Origin: Mycobacteriales bacterium
GTDB taxonomy: Bacteria > Actinomycetota > Actinomycetes > Mycobacteriales > Mycobacteriaceae
Length of the DNA: 64,000 nucleotides
NCBI GenBank assembly: GCA_012842085.1
Contig: DUTM01000006.1
Coordinates: 124,001-188,000, forward strand
Direction: 5' to 3'
How positions within the stretch are numbered: the stretch's first letter is position 1; every line of letters begins with the position of its first letter. The notes beneath the pieces were generated by a model. It was not told the DNA's origin. It searched no databases and saw only the letters and a program-made list of their open reading frames with translations. Positions 8,930 through 18,485 of the stretch are shown here, in pieces. The translations under genes were made by a program, and so were the position numbers.

Positions 8930-10324
8930 ATGAAACTCATGGTGAAAAGGAATCCTGCCCGTCTCCTCGTGGCAGCTGCCACCGGTGTGTGTCTTTTATT
9001 CAGTTCGCTCCCTGCAGCGCACGCCGCCGATGTAAACACGGTCCCGAACGCAGCTCCCGGCAGTTTTGACAATAATTTCAACGGTTTCTATGACATTCCG
9101 CGTTCTCTCCCTAACAAACCCGGAAAACTCATTCGTACCCAGAATTTCAAAGCTGAGGCCATCGAATTCGGTGACAATCCGGAGCAGCAGCTGCCAATTA
9201 ACGGCACGCGCATTATGTTCAGCACCCTTCTTTCCAACGGCAAGATGGGCTATTCGACCGCTGCTTTCATGAAGTCCAATGTCACCTGGCGCCACAACAG
9301 TTTGCGGCCCCTCGTTATTCACGGACCGGGCACGCTGGGACAAGGTGCGCAATGCGCCGCAACGAAAACTATTGGCGACATTTTCTCTAGTCAAGGTGAA
9401 CTTTTCGCCAACCTTAAAGGTGCAGAACCCTTCCAGCCGATCATGAACTACGAGTCGATTACGGCCGACAAACTGCTCGATGCTGGTATGGACGTGTTGA
9501 CCGTGGACTACACCGGCTCCTCCGAGGGAATCCAGTCCTACATCAACAATATTGAGGCCGGCCGCGTCATGCTGGATGCAGCCCGCGCACTTAAAGAACT
9601 GAGCCTTATTAATGGCGAGACGCCGGTGACGTTGCTGGGCTATTCCCAGGGTGGAAGTGCCGCTGCACTAGCGGCAACTCTGCACCCCACCTACGCTCCG
9701 GACGTCAACCTGCGGGCAGCTGTAGTGGGTGCTCCGCCGCTGGACCTTATTGAGGTTTCCAAACAAATCGACGGCAGTTCGATGACGGGCCTTATCGGAT
9801 ACGCCATTAATGGTTTCGCAGATCGATACCCCGCCATGGAAAAACTGCTGGATCGTATCCTCAACGCGGATGGCAAACGTATTTTGTCCGAACTGAAGGA
9901 CACCTGCGTGATTGGAGCAAATCTTCGCCACGGTTTCACCAAGACGAGCTCCTGGACCATTGATGGCCGCCCCATCTACAAGCACCTAGAATCCACTCCC
10001 GGTATTCGGAAGATTTTGGATGAGCAACTGGCCGCAGCCTATGCTGCACCAAAGGTTCCGGTACTCTTCGCCGCCAACCCGAACGATGACGTGGTGGCAT
10101 TCAACCAGGTGAAAGCAATGTCGGAGCGGTGGTGTGCAGCCGGCGCCGACCTCGAATTCCTCGAGATTCGGTTCGGGCCCCTGCTGGAGGGTGTGGGTCT
10201 GCACCATATCGTTCCCGGATTTGGACTCATTGGACCGGGCCGCGATTTCATCATCAACAACTTGACGGGGGACCGTCAGAAGGGCTGCACAACTGCAGTT
10301 AAAGAGATGAGCATTCGCAAATAA
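8930..10324 (+). CDS. secreted lipase, LIP (secretory lipase) family
   Basis: A 464-residue exported alpha/beta hydrolase that should cleave acylglycerols or related esters outside the cell. The signal peptide spans residues 1-33 (KRNPARLLVAAATGVCLLF ... AHA). The nucleophile elbow is GYSQG with Ser239. The likely acid is in NPNDDVV (around 380) and the His in GLHHIVPG (around 424). The overall layout fits the LIP family of Candida lipases and their actinobacterial relatives. The start is the ATG with CTAAGGA directly upstream; another ATG lies three codons later. A secreted lipase would suit a lipid-rich host site, which is inference. Confidence 0.85.
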   Translation: MKLMVKRNPARLLVAAATGVCLLFSSLPAAHAADVNTVPNAAPGSFDNNFNGFYDIPRSLPNKPGKLIRTQNFKAEAIEFGDNPEQQLPINGTRIMFSTLLSNGKMGYSTAAFMKSNVTWRHNSLRPLVIHGPGTLGQGAQCAATKTIGDIFSSQGELFANLKGAEPFQPIMNYESITADKLLDAGMDVLTVDYTGSSEGIQSYINNIEAGRVMLDAARALKELSLINGETPVTLLGYSQGGSAAALAATLHPTYAPDVNLRAAVVGAPPLDLIEVSKQIDGSSMTGLIGYAINGFADRYPAMEKLLDRILNADGKRILSELKDTCVIGANLRHGFTKTSSWTIDGRPIYKHLESTPGIRKILDEQLAAAYAAPKVPVLFAANPNDDVVAFNQVKAMSERWCAAGADLEFLEIRFGPLLEGVGLHHIVPGFGLIGPGRDFIINNLTGDRQKGCTTAVKEMSIRK

Positions 10325-10337
10325 AAGTCCATAACAA

Positions 10338-11723
10338 CTAATGCTCTGGCGGCGGTGTGGAGGTTGAAACCCAACTTCCCACCGCCGCTAATGCTGCGGA
10401 CACCACCAACATGATTTGAACCGCGGGTGCAGATCCCCAGAAGTAGAGGCACAGCGTGGTGGCAGCGACACCCAGGCTGGTTCCCACCGAACGACCCAAG
10501 TTCAGCATTCCTCCCACCACGGACGAAAACAGTGGAGGCGTGCTTTGCATAACAGACGCGTTATTGGCGGGAATGAGGGTACCCAACCCGGCACCGATGA
10601 CCACCAAGGTGGCAGCCGTCCACCCCGGGTAGGGAAGTGCTGGTATTGCTAGTAGCGCACCCACGGCCACGACGCCAGAACCCAGTAGCATCCGTATCCG
10701 GGCGGGCATAGCAATAAAGTTTGCGGACACTGCAAAAAGCGCAAAACCGAAAGGCAATGCAGCCAAGTAGAGTCCACCACTACCTGTAGACACGCCCCAT
10801 TCGGGGAAGCGCGGGGGATATGCCACCAGCGGGCTGAAAAGAATAAAGTAGCCGAGGGCAGCAGTCAGAAGGCCCCAACTCACACTCTTTTTCCCTAGCA
10901 GCGCCGGCGGAATGAGGGGATCTTTAGCGGCACGTTCCCGAAACACTAAGCCGGTGCCGCTCAGAACTGTGATCAACAACAGTATCGCCAGCAGCCACCA
11001 CGGAATGTCCAGGCCGGAGACGGAGGACAAGACCGCCAGAAAAGCTACCAGCGTGATCCCCAGCAGGATGGTTCCCAGTGCGTCACCTGCCGCTTTTTGC
11101 CGATGCTCGCGGGTGCGGGGAACAAAAAGCGAGGCAGTAAAAATGCCGATAATTCCGATCGGAACGTTGATCCAAAAGACAGACTCCCAACCCCACGCCT
11201 GCACCATGTAGCCACCAATAGTGGGCCCCAGTGCGAGCCCCAACGCTTGGGCAGCTGCCTGGATGCCCAAAGCCACAGTGAGTTTGTTGCGGGGCGCAGC
11301 CTTCGTCACGATCGCAACACTATTGGCCTGGTAGAACGCCGCACCCAGTGCCTGCAGGGCACGTGCCGCCACCAGAAACTCAATCGTCGGTGAAACCGCA
11401 CAAAGAACAGAGGCGATAGCAAAAAGAGCAAAACCATTCACGTAAAGTCGCTTGCGCCCATGAATATCCGACAGCCTACCCACCGGTACTAGCGCCACCG
11501 CCAGTACCACCAGATAGGAAAGAGAAACCCACTGGACGGCGCTTAGCGGTGCCGAAAACTCTGTCATCAGAGTGGGGAAAGCCAAGGTGACGATGGAGGC
11601 ATCGAGCTGCCCCATGAAAGCTCCCAGGCATACTGCTCCGACCGCTAACCAGGGAGCAGCTGACGCATTCCGAACCCACTGCGGGCGACGAACTTCAGGG
11701 AGAAGAAACGTGAATTTTGCCAC
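10338..11723 (-). CDS. MFS multidrug exporter, DHA2 (EmrB/QacA) type
   Basis: A 461-residue proton-driven exporter with about 12-14 membrane spans. Motif A appears as GRLSDIHGRKRLY near residues 83-95 and the antiporter motif C region as ALGLALGPTIGGY. The membrane-embedded Asp in LDASIVTLAFPTL of TM1 is typical of DHA2 drug exporters. It is convergent with the lipase gene, leaving only 13 nt between stops. No regulator is adjacent, and the substrate is unknown. Confidence 0.85.
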   Translation of the reverse strand: MAKFTFLLPEVRRPQWVRNASAAPWLAVGAVCLGAFMGQLDASIVTLAFPTLMTEFSAPLSAVQWVSLSYLVVLAVALVPVGRLSDIHGRKRLYVNGFALFAIASVLCAVSPTIEFLVAARALQALGAAFYQANSVAIVTKAAPRNKLTVALGIQAAAQALGLALGPTIGGYMVQAWGWESVFWINVPIGIIGIFTASLFVPRTREHRQKAAGDALGTILLGITLVAFLAVLSSVSGLDIPWWLLAILLLITVLSGTGLVFRERAAKDPLIPPALLGKKSVSWGLLTAALGYFILFSPLVAYPPRFPEWGVSTGSGGLYLAALPFGFALFAVSANFIAMPARIRMLLGSGVVAVGALLAIPALPYPGWTAATLVVIGAGLGTLIPANNASVMQSTPPLFSSVVGGMLNLGRSVGTSLGVAATTLCLYFWGSAPAVQIMLVVSAALAAVGSWVSTSTPPPEH

Positions 11724-11902
11724 GCCCTCACCTTAACTGTTTTTGCTCCCAATTCCCTAGCAGCAGGAATACCTTCCGTCCTTCAGTGGCTATTGTGGAG
11801 GACTGCAAATTACGCACAAATGGGATGCGGAAGTCGCATTAAGCAGGCACCATGGTAGGTAGCTATTTTAATTGCTCGTGTTGAATCCAAGGGAGACTTC
11901 TT

Positions 11903-13606
11903 ATGCATCCACGTGCTGGTCAGCAGGCTAAGCCGGAAGACCTTATCGATCCGCAACTCGTCACCGACAAGTACTACTCCGAACATCCCGATGCAGACAA
12001 TCCCGACCAGAAGGTCGCTTTCGGCACCTCCGGCCATCGTGGAAGCTCACTCAATACCAGTTTTAACGAAGACCACATCCTGGCTACCACCCAGGCCATC
12101 GTGGATTACCGTCGCGAACAGGGCTACACCGGGCCGCTCTATATCGGCAAAGACACCCACCTGCTATCCACTCCCGCAGAGCAAACCGCACTCGAAGTGC
12201 TGCTTGCTAACGACGTCACCACCATGGTGGACGCGGCCGACCGCTACACTCCCACGCCCGCTATCAGCCGCGCCATCCTGCGCCACAATGCGGAACTGCC
12301 TGGAGGTGTCACTGGTACCGCTGGAGACCGGGCTGACGGCATTGTGATCACCCCCTCCCACAACCCACCCAGCGACGGTGGTTTCAAATACAATCCGCCC
12401 AGTGGTGGTCCAGCTGACACGGATGCCACCAGCTGGATCGCTGATCGTGCGAATGACTACCTCCGCGCCGGGCTGAAAGGCGTAAAACGCTGCTCCCTTG
12501 ACTCTTTAGGACAACCTGGCAGCCCGTCTGCCGACCTCAAGGTCGCCTTCGACTACATCGACATGTATGTGAAAGACCTAGATAAGGTTCTTGACCTGGC
12601 AGCCATTAAAGACGCCGGAGTACGGATCGGCGCTGACCCGTTGGGTGGTGCCTCCGTGGACTATTGGGGCGCCATTGGGGAACATTACGGTTTGGATCTC
12701 GAGGTAGTGAACGACCAAGTGGATCCCACGTGGTCTTTCATGACTCTCGACCACGACGGCAAGATACGAATGGACTGCTCCTCACCGTGGGCAATGGCTT
12801 CCCTGCGCGAATTGATGGAGAAGAAGGATGCCGCCGGCAGTGCTCCCTATGACATTGCTACCGGCAACGATGCCGACGCCGACCGCCACGGCATCGTCAC
12901 CCGCGACGGGGGTTTGATGAACCCCAACCACTATCTCGCCACTGCTATTCAATACCTGTACTCGCACCGTCCCGAATGGGGACCGGACTGTGGAGTCGGC
13001 AAAACTCTCGTCTCCTCCAGCATGATCGACAATGTGGTGCAGGCGTTGGGCCGCAAACTGGTGGAAGTACCGGTGGGCTTCAAATGGTTTGTTCCGGGAC
13101 TCTTCGACGGCTCCCTCGGATTCGGTGGCGAAGAATCCGCTGGAGCTTCCTTCCTGTGCCGTGACGGATCCGTATGGAGTACCGACAAGGACGGCATCAT
13201 CCTGGGCTTGCTCGCTTCCGAGATTCTGGCCGTTACCGGCAAGACCCCCAGCGAGCACTACCGGGAGCTGGAAGAAAAATACGGTGTCTCCAACTATGCC
13301 CGGACTGATGCCCCTGCCACACGGGAAGAAAAAGCGACGCTGGGGCAGCTGTCTCCCGAACAGGTGGAGTCAACCACACTGGCGGGAGATGAGATCCAGG
13401 CTAAGCTCACCAAAGCCTCCGGAAATGGTGCTCCGATCGGCGGACTCAAGGTTGTTACCGAGAATGCCTGGTTTGCGGCACGCCCATCCGGTACAGAGGA
13501 TATTTATAAGATTTATGCTGAATCTTTCCGTGGCACAGAGCATTTGAGCGAAGTGCAGCAGGAAGCTCAGCAGATCGTTTCGGCTGCACTGGATAGTTCC
13601 AGGTAG
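11903..13606 (+). CDS. pgm: phosphoglucomutase (alpha-D-glucose-1,6-bisphosphate dependent)
   Basis: This enzyme interconverts glucose 1-phosphate and glucose 6-phosphate, linking glycolysis to glycogen, trehalose and envelope sugar synthesis. The 567-residue protein carries [10 protein letters not shown] near 40-49, the phospho-Ser152 in TPSHNPP, the metal loop [10 protein letters not shown] near 318-327, the sugar-specificity loop [10 protein letters not shown] and the phosphate-binding [13 protein letters not shown] near the C-terminus. The length and N-terminal extension match the bacterial Pgm (PgmA) subtype rather than PMM/PGM. It is followed after 10 nt by the MauE-like gene. Confidence 0.95.
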   Translation: MHPRAGQQAKPEDLIDPQLVTDKYYSEHPDADNPDQKVAFGTSGHRGSSLNTSFNEDHILATTQAIVDYRREQGYTGPLYIGKDTHLLSTPAEQTALEVLLANDVTTMVDAADRYTPTPAISRAILRHNAELPGGVTGTAGDRADGIVITPSHNPPSDGGFKYNPPSGGPADTDATSWIADRANDYLRAGLKGVKRCSLDSLGQPGSPSADLKVAFDYIDMYVKDLDKVLDLAAIKDAGVRIGADPLGGASVDYWGAIGEHYGLDLEVVNDQVDPTWSFMTLDHDGKIRMDCSSPWAMASLRELMEKKDAAGSAPYDIATGNDADADRHGIVTRDGGLMNPNHYLATAIQYLYSHRPEWGPDCGVGKTLVSSSMIDNVVQALGRKLVEVPVGFKWFVPGLFDGSLGFGGEESAGASFLCRDGSVWSTDKDGIILGLLASEILAVTGKTPSEHYRELEEKYGVSNYARTDAPATREEKATLGQLSPEQVESTTLAGDEIQAKLTKASGNGAPIGGLKVVTENAWFAARPSGTEDIYKIYAESFRGTEHLSEVQQEAQQIVSAALDSSR

Positions 13607-13616
13607 GCTATTGAGC

Positions 13617-14150
13617 ATGACAGTCGAAGAAGAACTGATTAATGGGAATAACTCCCCGGCAGTCCGTCCCTGGGTGACTGCTCTGTCCCTGATCGCGCGG
13701 TTGGTGCTTGCTGGTGTTTGGATTGTTTCAGGTGCCACCAAAGTAGGCGACCATCTGCAAACCGTGGTGGCGGTAAAAGCCTACGCTGTGGTGCCGGAAG
13801 TAATGGTCGAGCCAATCGCTTACATGCTGCCCACGCTGGAGATCCTGCTTGGTGTCTTTTTACTGTTGGGTATTAAGAACCGCTGGATGGCGATTGCCTC
13901 CGCCCTGGTGTTTACGCTGTTTATCATCATGATCATTCAGGCGTGGGCACGTGGATTCCAGATTGATTGTGGTTGCTTTGGCGGCGGTGGTTACGATCCC
14001 ACCGCCAACGCCATCACGTATCTCACAGAGATTGCGCGCGATCTCATTTTCATGGTCTTCGCGGTATGGCTGGCGTGCTTCCCCAAGACGCCACTGGCTC
14101 TGGATCCCAGCAGTCGTGCAGTCCTTACCGTGCGTAAAAAGGACAATTAA
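13617..14150 (+). CDS. MauE/DoxX-family membrane redox protein
   Basis: A 177-residue protein with four predicted membrane helices (about 20-40, 64-86, 89-110 and 133-155). It has a Cys-Gly-Cys motif (C118, C120; IDCGCFGGGG) at the membrane edge and a further Cys near 157. MauE proteins are known to serve in periplasmic disulfide formation of methylamine dehydrogenase. Here the next gene, 42 nt downstream, is a membrane-anchored DsbA-like oxidase, so this protein may reoxidise it in place of DsbB or VKOR. ATG 13617 is used; TTG 13611 would add two residues. Confidence 0.78.
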   Translation: MTVEEELINGNNSPAVRPWVTALSLIARLVLAGVWIVSGATKVGDHLQTVVAVKAYAVVPEVMVEPIAYMLPTLEILLGVFLLLGIKNRWMAIASALVFTLFIIMIIQAWARGFQIDCGCFGGGGYDPTANAITYLTEIARDLIFMVFAVWLACFPKTPLALDPSSRAVLTVRKKDN

Positions 14151-14192
14151 GTAAACTGGTAGCGAATACTAGAAACGAAAGGTTTCACTTCG

Positions 14193-14972
14193 GTGGAAAA
14201 GAAAACTAAGCGGAGTGCGGCTCCCTCTAAGTATGTGCCCACTACCAAAAAGAATTATGGTTGGCTTTGGGGCTTGCTAGTAGTCATCGTGGTGGCTGCG
14301 GTAGTAGGTGTCTCCATTTGGATGGGCGTCTCTAGCAACCAGAAGAGGGAAAGCGGAGCATCCGCCAACCTTGAAAACGCTGTTATGCAGTTGGATACGG
14401 ACAAGGGATTCCTTGAGTTCAAGTCGGAGAATGTTGCTAAGAACGCTCCGGTTGTGGAACTTTTTGAGGACCCGCGGTGCCCGGGTTGCTCCGAAATGTC
14501 CAAGATCCAAGGTGGCGAGTTTGTTGAAGCTATCAACAATGGCCAGACCGTTATGCGGATCTACCTGTTGGACTTCCTGAACGGTCAGGGCTTGTCCCAG
14601 TACTCCACTCGCGCTAACGCCGCCCTGCTGGAGGTTGCAAAGACTGGTGACGCTGCTGCCACCTACCGTTACCACTCGATTCTGTGGCACAACGCTCCAC
14701 CAGAGGGTCGTGAACACCACGAGTTCACCAACCAGGAACTTGCAGATTTTGCTAAAGAGGCCAAAGCAAGTGATGAAGCAGTCGAGAAGATTGCTACTGG
14801 CGGGGTGGACACCATCGGTGCTGCCAAACTAGCCCAAAAGAACCTCATTGAGCTGAATGATCGCATGGACGGCCAGGGTGCCACTCCCGCCGTCTTTGTT
14901 GACGGAAAGCAAGCCAACGCTGGCGATCCAGACTGGTTCCAGAAAGCTATTAAGGACGTCAAAGAACAGTAA
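14193..14972 (+). CDS. membrane-anchored DsbA-like thiol-disulfide oxidoreductase
   Basis: A 259-residue protein likely to catalyse disulfide formation in exported proteins. A basic N-terminus precedes one membrane anchor at about 22-46. The extracytoplasmic thioredoxin fold carries the active site CPGC (C96, C99) in FEDPRCPGC and the cis-Pro loop ATPAVFVDG near 230. An inserted helical domain lies between them. Actinobacteria rely on such anchored DsbA proteins, and in M. tuberculosis the partner is VKOR. Here the upstream neighbour is MauE-like. The GTG start has GAAAGG about 11 nt upstream. A strong terminator follows. Confidence 0.88.
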   Translation: MEKKTKRSAAPSKYVPTTKKNYGWLWGLLVVIVVAAVVGVSIWMGVSSNQKRESGASANLENAVMQLDTDKGFLEFKSENVAKNAPVVELFEDPRCPGCSEMSKIQGGEFVEAINNGQTVMRIYLLDFLNGQGLSQYSTRANAALLEVAKTGDAAATYRYHSILWHNAPPEGREHHEFTNQELADFAKEAKASDEAVEKIATGGVDTIGAAKLAQKNLIELNDRMDGQGATPAVFVDGKQANAGDPDWFQKAIKDVKEQ

Positions 14973-14999
14973 TACTGTGTTGACCCTTTAAAAGCATGT

Positions 15000-15038
15000 G
15001 GTGGGGACAGATGCCAAGCATCTGCCCCCACCTTTTTT
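15000..15038 (+). terminator. rho-independent terminator after the dsbA-like gene
   Basis: A long stem, GGTGGGGACAGATGC and GCATCTGCCCCCACC, is closed by CAA and followed by six T. Confidence 0.92.
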
Positions 15039-15111
15039 CGGCAGTTTTTACGCAGTGGATTTGTACAGACCACAACTTTGGTGTAACTTTACTTAGCAGC
15101 CGAAAGGTTAC

Positions 15112-15187
15112 GGGGCTATGGCGCAGCTGGTAGCGCACCACACTGGCAGTGTGGGGGTCACGGGTTCGAATCCCGTTAGCTCCACCA
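15112..15187 (+). tRNA. tRNA-Ala (anticodon GGC)
   Basis: The acceptor GGGGCTA pairs with TAGCTCC and contains G3-U70. The anticodon stem CCACA/TGTGG holds loop CTGGCAG, anticodon GGC. The T-loop is TTCGAAT and ACCA is encoded at the 3' end. Confidence 0.96.
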
Positions 15188-15194
15188 CTTAAGA

Positions 15195-15219
15195 AACCAC
15201 CGCAGAGCGGTGGTTTTTT
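15195..15219. terminator. terminator between tRNA-Ala and nadE
   Basis: AACCACCGC and GCGGTGGTT form the stem, followed by TTTT on the + strand. The complementary strand has a shorter T-run (AAGAAACC reversed), so it may also serve nadE, which converges on it. Confidence 0.85.
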
Positions 15220-15243
15220 GCATTTGGCGTTGTGCTAGTTGTG

Positions 15244-16077
15244 CTAGTTTCGCCACCAAGTGTCGAAAGGTGTTGCTGGTTGGGTGCGCTTATGACGTGA
15301 GCGCATGAAATGCTTTTCAATGGTCTTCTGAGCTGCGGCACTCGGCGCATCGGGAACATTTTCGAGATAGTCATCGATCTCGCTATAGCGCACCCCCAGT
15401 GCAGTCTCATCAGGCAGTGCGGGACGGTCGTCTTCCAGGTCGGCTGTCGGAACTTTCTCCCACGTCGCCGCAGGCGCTCCTAAGCTTTCCAAAATCTGCG
15501 CTCCTTGGCGTTTGGTGAGCCCGGCAAGCGGGTTGAGGTCCGCGCCCCCGTCCCCAAACTTGGTGTAGAAGCCGGTGACGGATTCGGCAGCATGGTCAGT
15601 GCCCACCACGAGATAGCGATACTGTCCTGCAACCGTATATTGGGCGATCATCCGTTCCCGTGCTTTCACATTGCCACGCACAAAGTCGTCGATAGCAGTG
15701 CCCCCTAAACTTTCCTGCGCTGCCGCAACAGAAGCATCGGTTGCTGCTTTGATGTTGATGACCAGGTTGCGATCAGCCTCAATGAAGCGAAGCGCCATTT
15801 GGACATCCGCTTCGTCTGCTTGCACACCGTAGGGGAGGCGAATGGCAATAAACTCCGCATCGTAGTGAGCGTCACGAAGTTCTTCCACTGCCAGCTGGCA
15901 GAGTCGCCCCGCCAAAGTGGAGTCTTGTCCGCCACTAATGCCCAATACATAGCCATGAGAGCCGGTGACCTGCAGATAATCTTTCAGGAAGTCGATTCGC
16001 CGCCGAATTTCCTCTTCCGGATCGATTACTGGTTGTACATGCAGTTCGGCAATAATCTGCTCACGAAGACTAGTCAT
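15244..16077 (-). CDS. nadE: NH3-dependent NAD+ synthetase
   Basis: NadE performs the last step of NAD synthesis, amidating deamido-NAD with ammonia and ATP. The 277-residue product has the N-type ATP pyrophosphatase loop SGGQDS at 48-53, the second conserved stretch [12 protein letters not shown] and the [14 protein letters not shown] loop. The C-terminus holds [15 protein letters not shown]. The length fits the short, glutaminase-free form, whereas mycobacteria have the long glutamine-dependent enzyme. With PncB also in the window, NAD can be made from nicotinic acid. Confidence 0.94.
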   Translation of the reverse strand: MTSLREQIIAELHVQPVIDPEEEIRRRIDFLKDYLQVTGSHGYVLGISGGQDSTLAGRLCQLAVEELRDAHYDAEFIAIRLPYGVQADEADVQMALRFIEADRNLVINIKAATDASVAAAQESLGGTAIDDFVRGNVKARERMIAQYTVAGQYRYLVVGTDHAAESVTGFYTKFGDGGADLNPLAGLTKRQGAQILESLGAPAATWEKVPTADLEDDRPALPDETALGVRYSEIDDYLENVPDAPSAAAQKTIEKHFMRSRHKRTQPATPFDTWWRN

Positions 16078-16149
16078 ATTTTCAGCTTAGCTGTCAACAA
16101 CTCAATTGTCTGATCTCATCTGCCGCAACTATTTGAGACAATACGAGCT

Positions 16150-17580
16150 ATGAACACAGCGAAAAGCACAACGGGGGACGCTCACCCGGCTGTTGAGAAG
16201 CGAACGTCGAGTATCAAACTCGTCGCAACGATTGCCGCTTTGGGCGGTATTCTTTTTGGCTATGACACGGGAGTGATGTCCGGAGCTCTACTCTTCATTA
16301 AGCCCGAGTTCCAGATGTCTGCCACCCAAGAGGGGCTCATCACTTCCATTCTGATGATTGGTGCGGCTGTGGGGGCGCTTACCGGTGGTCGACTCGCAGA
16401 CGCGGTGGGACGGCGCCGTGCAGTGTTTTGGGCGGGCATTCTCTTCATCGTGGCATCTTTGGCCTGTGCTGTGTCAGGTGGCCCCAATGCCACCGTGGCG
16501 ACCTTCACGCTTTCGCTGTCTCGGCTCGCGTTGGGACTGGCAGTGGGTGGCGCCTCCATTATTGTGCCGATGTATATCTCCGAGATTGCTCCCCGTGCTG
16601 TGCGCGGACGTTTAGCAACTTTGAACTCGCTCATGATTGTGGTCGGGCAGTTGATCGCTTATGGCGTTAACTCGGCGCTGGCACCTTTCGAGAATTGGCG
16701 GCTGATGTTGGGGCTTGGGGTGGTTCCAGCGATTGTGTTAGCAATTGGCACCATCTGGCTTCCCGATAGCCCCGTCTACTACTTGAAGAAGAATGACGTC
16801 TCCGCCGCACGCGCAGTTTTGCAGCATTTGCGACGCGGTGACGATCGCCTCTATATCGCCCAGGAACTTGCTGATCTGCAGTCAGCTATCGCCGAACAGC
16901 GTGGGAAGAAGTCGGAGTGGGAGGCAGCCCGCACCCCGTGGATTCGGTGGGTGTTGGGAATCGCTATCGTTGTCGCCATGATTCAGCAGGTGACGGGTGT
17001 TAATGCGATTGTCTACTATGCTCCCACCATGTTGAAGAACGTGGGCTGGACGAGCCAGAATGCGGTTTTCGGATCGATTCTCATTGGCGTCGTTTCGGTG
17101 GTGTCGTGCTGGATCGGCCTGAATATCGTGGACCGGGTGGGACGCCGCCCATTACTGTTGACTGGATTAGCTGGAACGGGGCTGACGTTGCTGGCACTGG
17201 CTTTGGTGTACTGGCTGGCTCCCACCGAGGAACTGTGGGCGTCCGGGCTCATGTTGGCGCTGATGGGGCTCTTCATGGTCTTTCAACAGTCGTCGGTGTC
17301 GGTTGCGACGTGGCTTTTGGTGTCCGAGTTGGTGCCGTCAGCTATCCGCGGTATCGGTATGGGTATTGCCGGGCTGGCGCTGTGGTTGATGAACTTCGTG
17401 GTGGCTATGGCTTTCCCGCCCTTGTTGGAGGCAGTCGGTGGAGCGTGGACGTTCTTCGTGTTCTCAATTCTGTGTGTGCTGGCGTTTGTCTTTGTTTTCC
17501 GTATGATTCCGGAGACGAAGAACAAATCATTACCCGAGATTGAGAGCCGTTTCCAAGAGATTTTTGCGTCTCGGCACTAG
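16150..17580 (+). CDS. sugar:proton symporter, MFS sugar-porter family
   Basis: A 476-residue, 12-helix importer of the GLUT/XylE family. Visible signatures are GGILFGYDTGVMSGAL in TM1, GRLADAVGRRRAVF (loop 2-3), the PESPR-like LPDSPVYYL after TM6, QQVTGVNAIVYYAPT in TM7, DRVGRRPLLL (loop 8-9) and PETKNKSLPEIE at the C-terminus. It should import a hexose, pentose or inositol; which one cannot be told. It is divergent from nadE with 72 nt between starts. Confidence 0.9.
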   Translation: MNTAKSTTGDAHPAVEKRTSSIKLVATIAALGGILFGYDTGVMSGALLFIKPEFQMSATQEGLITSILMIGAAVGALTGGRLADAVGRRRAVFWAGILFIVASLACAVSGGPNATVATFTLSLSRLALGLAVGGASIIVPMYISEIAPRAVRGRLATLNSLMIVVGQLIAYGVNSALAPFENWRLMLGLGVVPAIVLAIGTIWLPDSPVYYLKKNDVSAARAVLQHLRRGDDRLYIAQELADLQSAIAEQRGKKSEWEAARTPWIRWVLGIAIVVAMIQQVTGVNAIVYYAPTMLKNVGWTSQNAVFGSILIGVVSVVSCWIGLNIVDRVGRRPLLLTGLAGTGLTLLALALVYWLAPTEELWASGLMLALMGLFMVFQQSSVSVATWLLVSELVPSAIRGIGMGIAGLALWLMNFVVAMAFPPLLEAVGGAWTFFVFSILCVLAFVFVFRMIPETKNKSLPEIESRFQEIFASRH

Positions 17581-17707
17581 CTACTTTGGTCTTGAGCGCG
17601 AGATCCGGTAGACTACCTCGAGTGTGTCGATAGGCGCAGCGGTTATCACCTGATTTTCCGCGCGGTTCCTATTGAATGAAGTTTAGACTTAAGAAAGGAG
17701 CGTCCGC

Positions 17708-17830
17708 ATGAAGGTCCGTAATTCCCTCCGGTCGCTGAAGAACAAGCCGGGCGCTCAGGTTGTGCGTCGCCGCGGCAAGGTGTACGTCATCAACAAGAAA
17801 GACCCCCGCTTCAAGGGACGCCAGGGCTAG
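17708..17830 (+). CDS. rpmJ: 50S ribosomal protein L36, zinc-independent paralogue
   Basis: A 40-residue protein, [19 protein letters not shown] and on to [10 protein letters not shown]. It is the C-minus type of L36 (also called YkgO or RpmJ2): the Cys/His zinc ligands of ordinary L36 are absent. In other bacteria such paralogues replace the zinc-binding protein when zinc is scarce. AAAGGAG precedes the ATG and a strong terminator follows, so it is a stand-alone transcript. No clear Zur-type operator was recognised upstream. Confidence 0.93.
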   Translation: MKVRNSLRSLKNKPGAQVVRRRGKVYVINKKDPRFKGRQG

Positions 17831-17850
17831 TTCTTTAGAGATTTAAGTAG

Positions 17851-17881
17851 AAGACGCGAGCAGTTACTGCTCGCGTCTTTT
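17851..17881 (+). terminator. rho-independent terminator after rpmJ
   Basis: AAGACGCGAGCAG and CTGCTCGCGTCTT pair around TTA and are followed by TTT. Confidence 0.9.
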
Positions 17882-18251
17882 GTATTTGCAGCTCAAGGAA
17901 TTTAGTTGCCACCATTTAATTTATGTTCGCTGACGGCATTAATAATTAAAAGCCAAGTGCTGCAAGGTAAAACAAAATTTAGGGAAAACAATTTTGTGAA
18001 AAAATTGTGATTAATTCGGAAACTTTTGGCTCACGGGGGAGTGGCGCCTTGCTTTTATGCCTACATGTTGTTTTCCATTTGAAAATTTATCTCGCAAATC
18101 TCATCAAGTGAGAGAGTGACGTGGGAATTTCACTTTTGTAATTACTACATGTTGTGTTGTTGGCACTTTCTCCGCACAAGTTATAGTGTTTGTATATACG
18201 AGAAGAAAGTCACAACCATGTGACTCACCAGAAATTAGCTAGGGGATACAC
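17882..18251 (+). promoter_or_regulatory. AT-rich nrdH upstream region with repeats
   Basis: These 370 bases contain no gene. They are much richer in A and T than their surroundings. An 8-bp inverted repeat ACAATTTT/AAAATTGT lies at 17988-18008 and overlaps a second one, ACAAAATT/AATTTTGT, at 17972-17997. The 11-mer CTACATGTTGT occurs twice, at 18061-18071 and 18145-18155, exactly 84 bp apart; the second copy lies just before the likely -35 of nrdH. These are candidate operator sites. No match to the NrdR box consensus was recognised. Confidence 0.5.
18160..18187 (+). promoter_or_regulatory. candidate SigA promoter of nrdH
   Basis: TTGGCA and TATAGT are separated by 16 nt, 64 nt before the nrdH ATG. 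A second AT-rich stretch (TATATA at 18193) follows, so the exact -10 is uncertain. Confidence 0.45.
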
Positions 18252-18485
18252 ATGAGCGTCAAGGTTTACACCAAGCCCGCCTGCATGCAATGCAAGGCCA
18301 CTCAGCGGGTCTTAGACCAAGCTGACATTGAGTACGAACTTATCGATATTTCTTTAGACGACGAAGCACGCGACTATGTTCTCGCCCTGGGATACCTCCA
18401 GGCTCCCGTCGTAGTGACCGATGATGCCCACTGGAGCGGATTCCGTCCCGACCTCATCACCAAGCACGCCGTCAAGGCCGCCTAA
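18252..18485 (+). CDS. nrdH: glutaredoxin-like NrdH-redoxin
   Basis: NrdH is a 77-residue thioredoxin-reductase-dependent redoxin that reduces class Ib ribonucleotide reductase. The active site is CMQC (C11, C14), slightly different from the common CVQC. The family signature WSGFRPD appears at about 57-63 and the cis-Pro in APVVV. AGGGGA lies just before the ATG. The NrdE it should serve follows after 219 nt. No nrdI intervenes. Confidence 0.94.
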   Translation: MSVKVYTKPACMQCKATQRVLDQADIEYELIDISLDDEARDYVLALGYLQAPVVVTDDAHWSGFRPDLITKHAVKAA

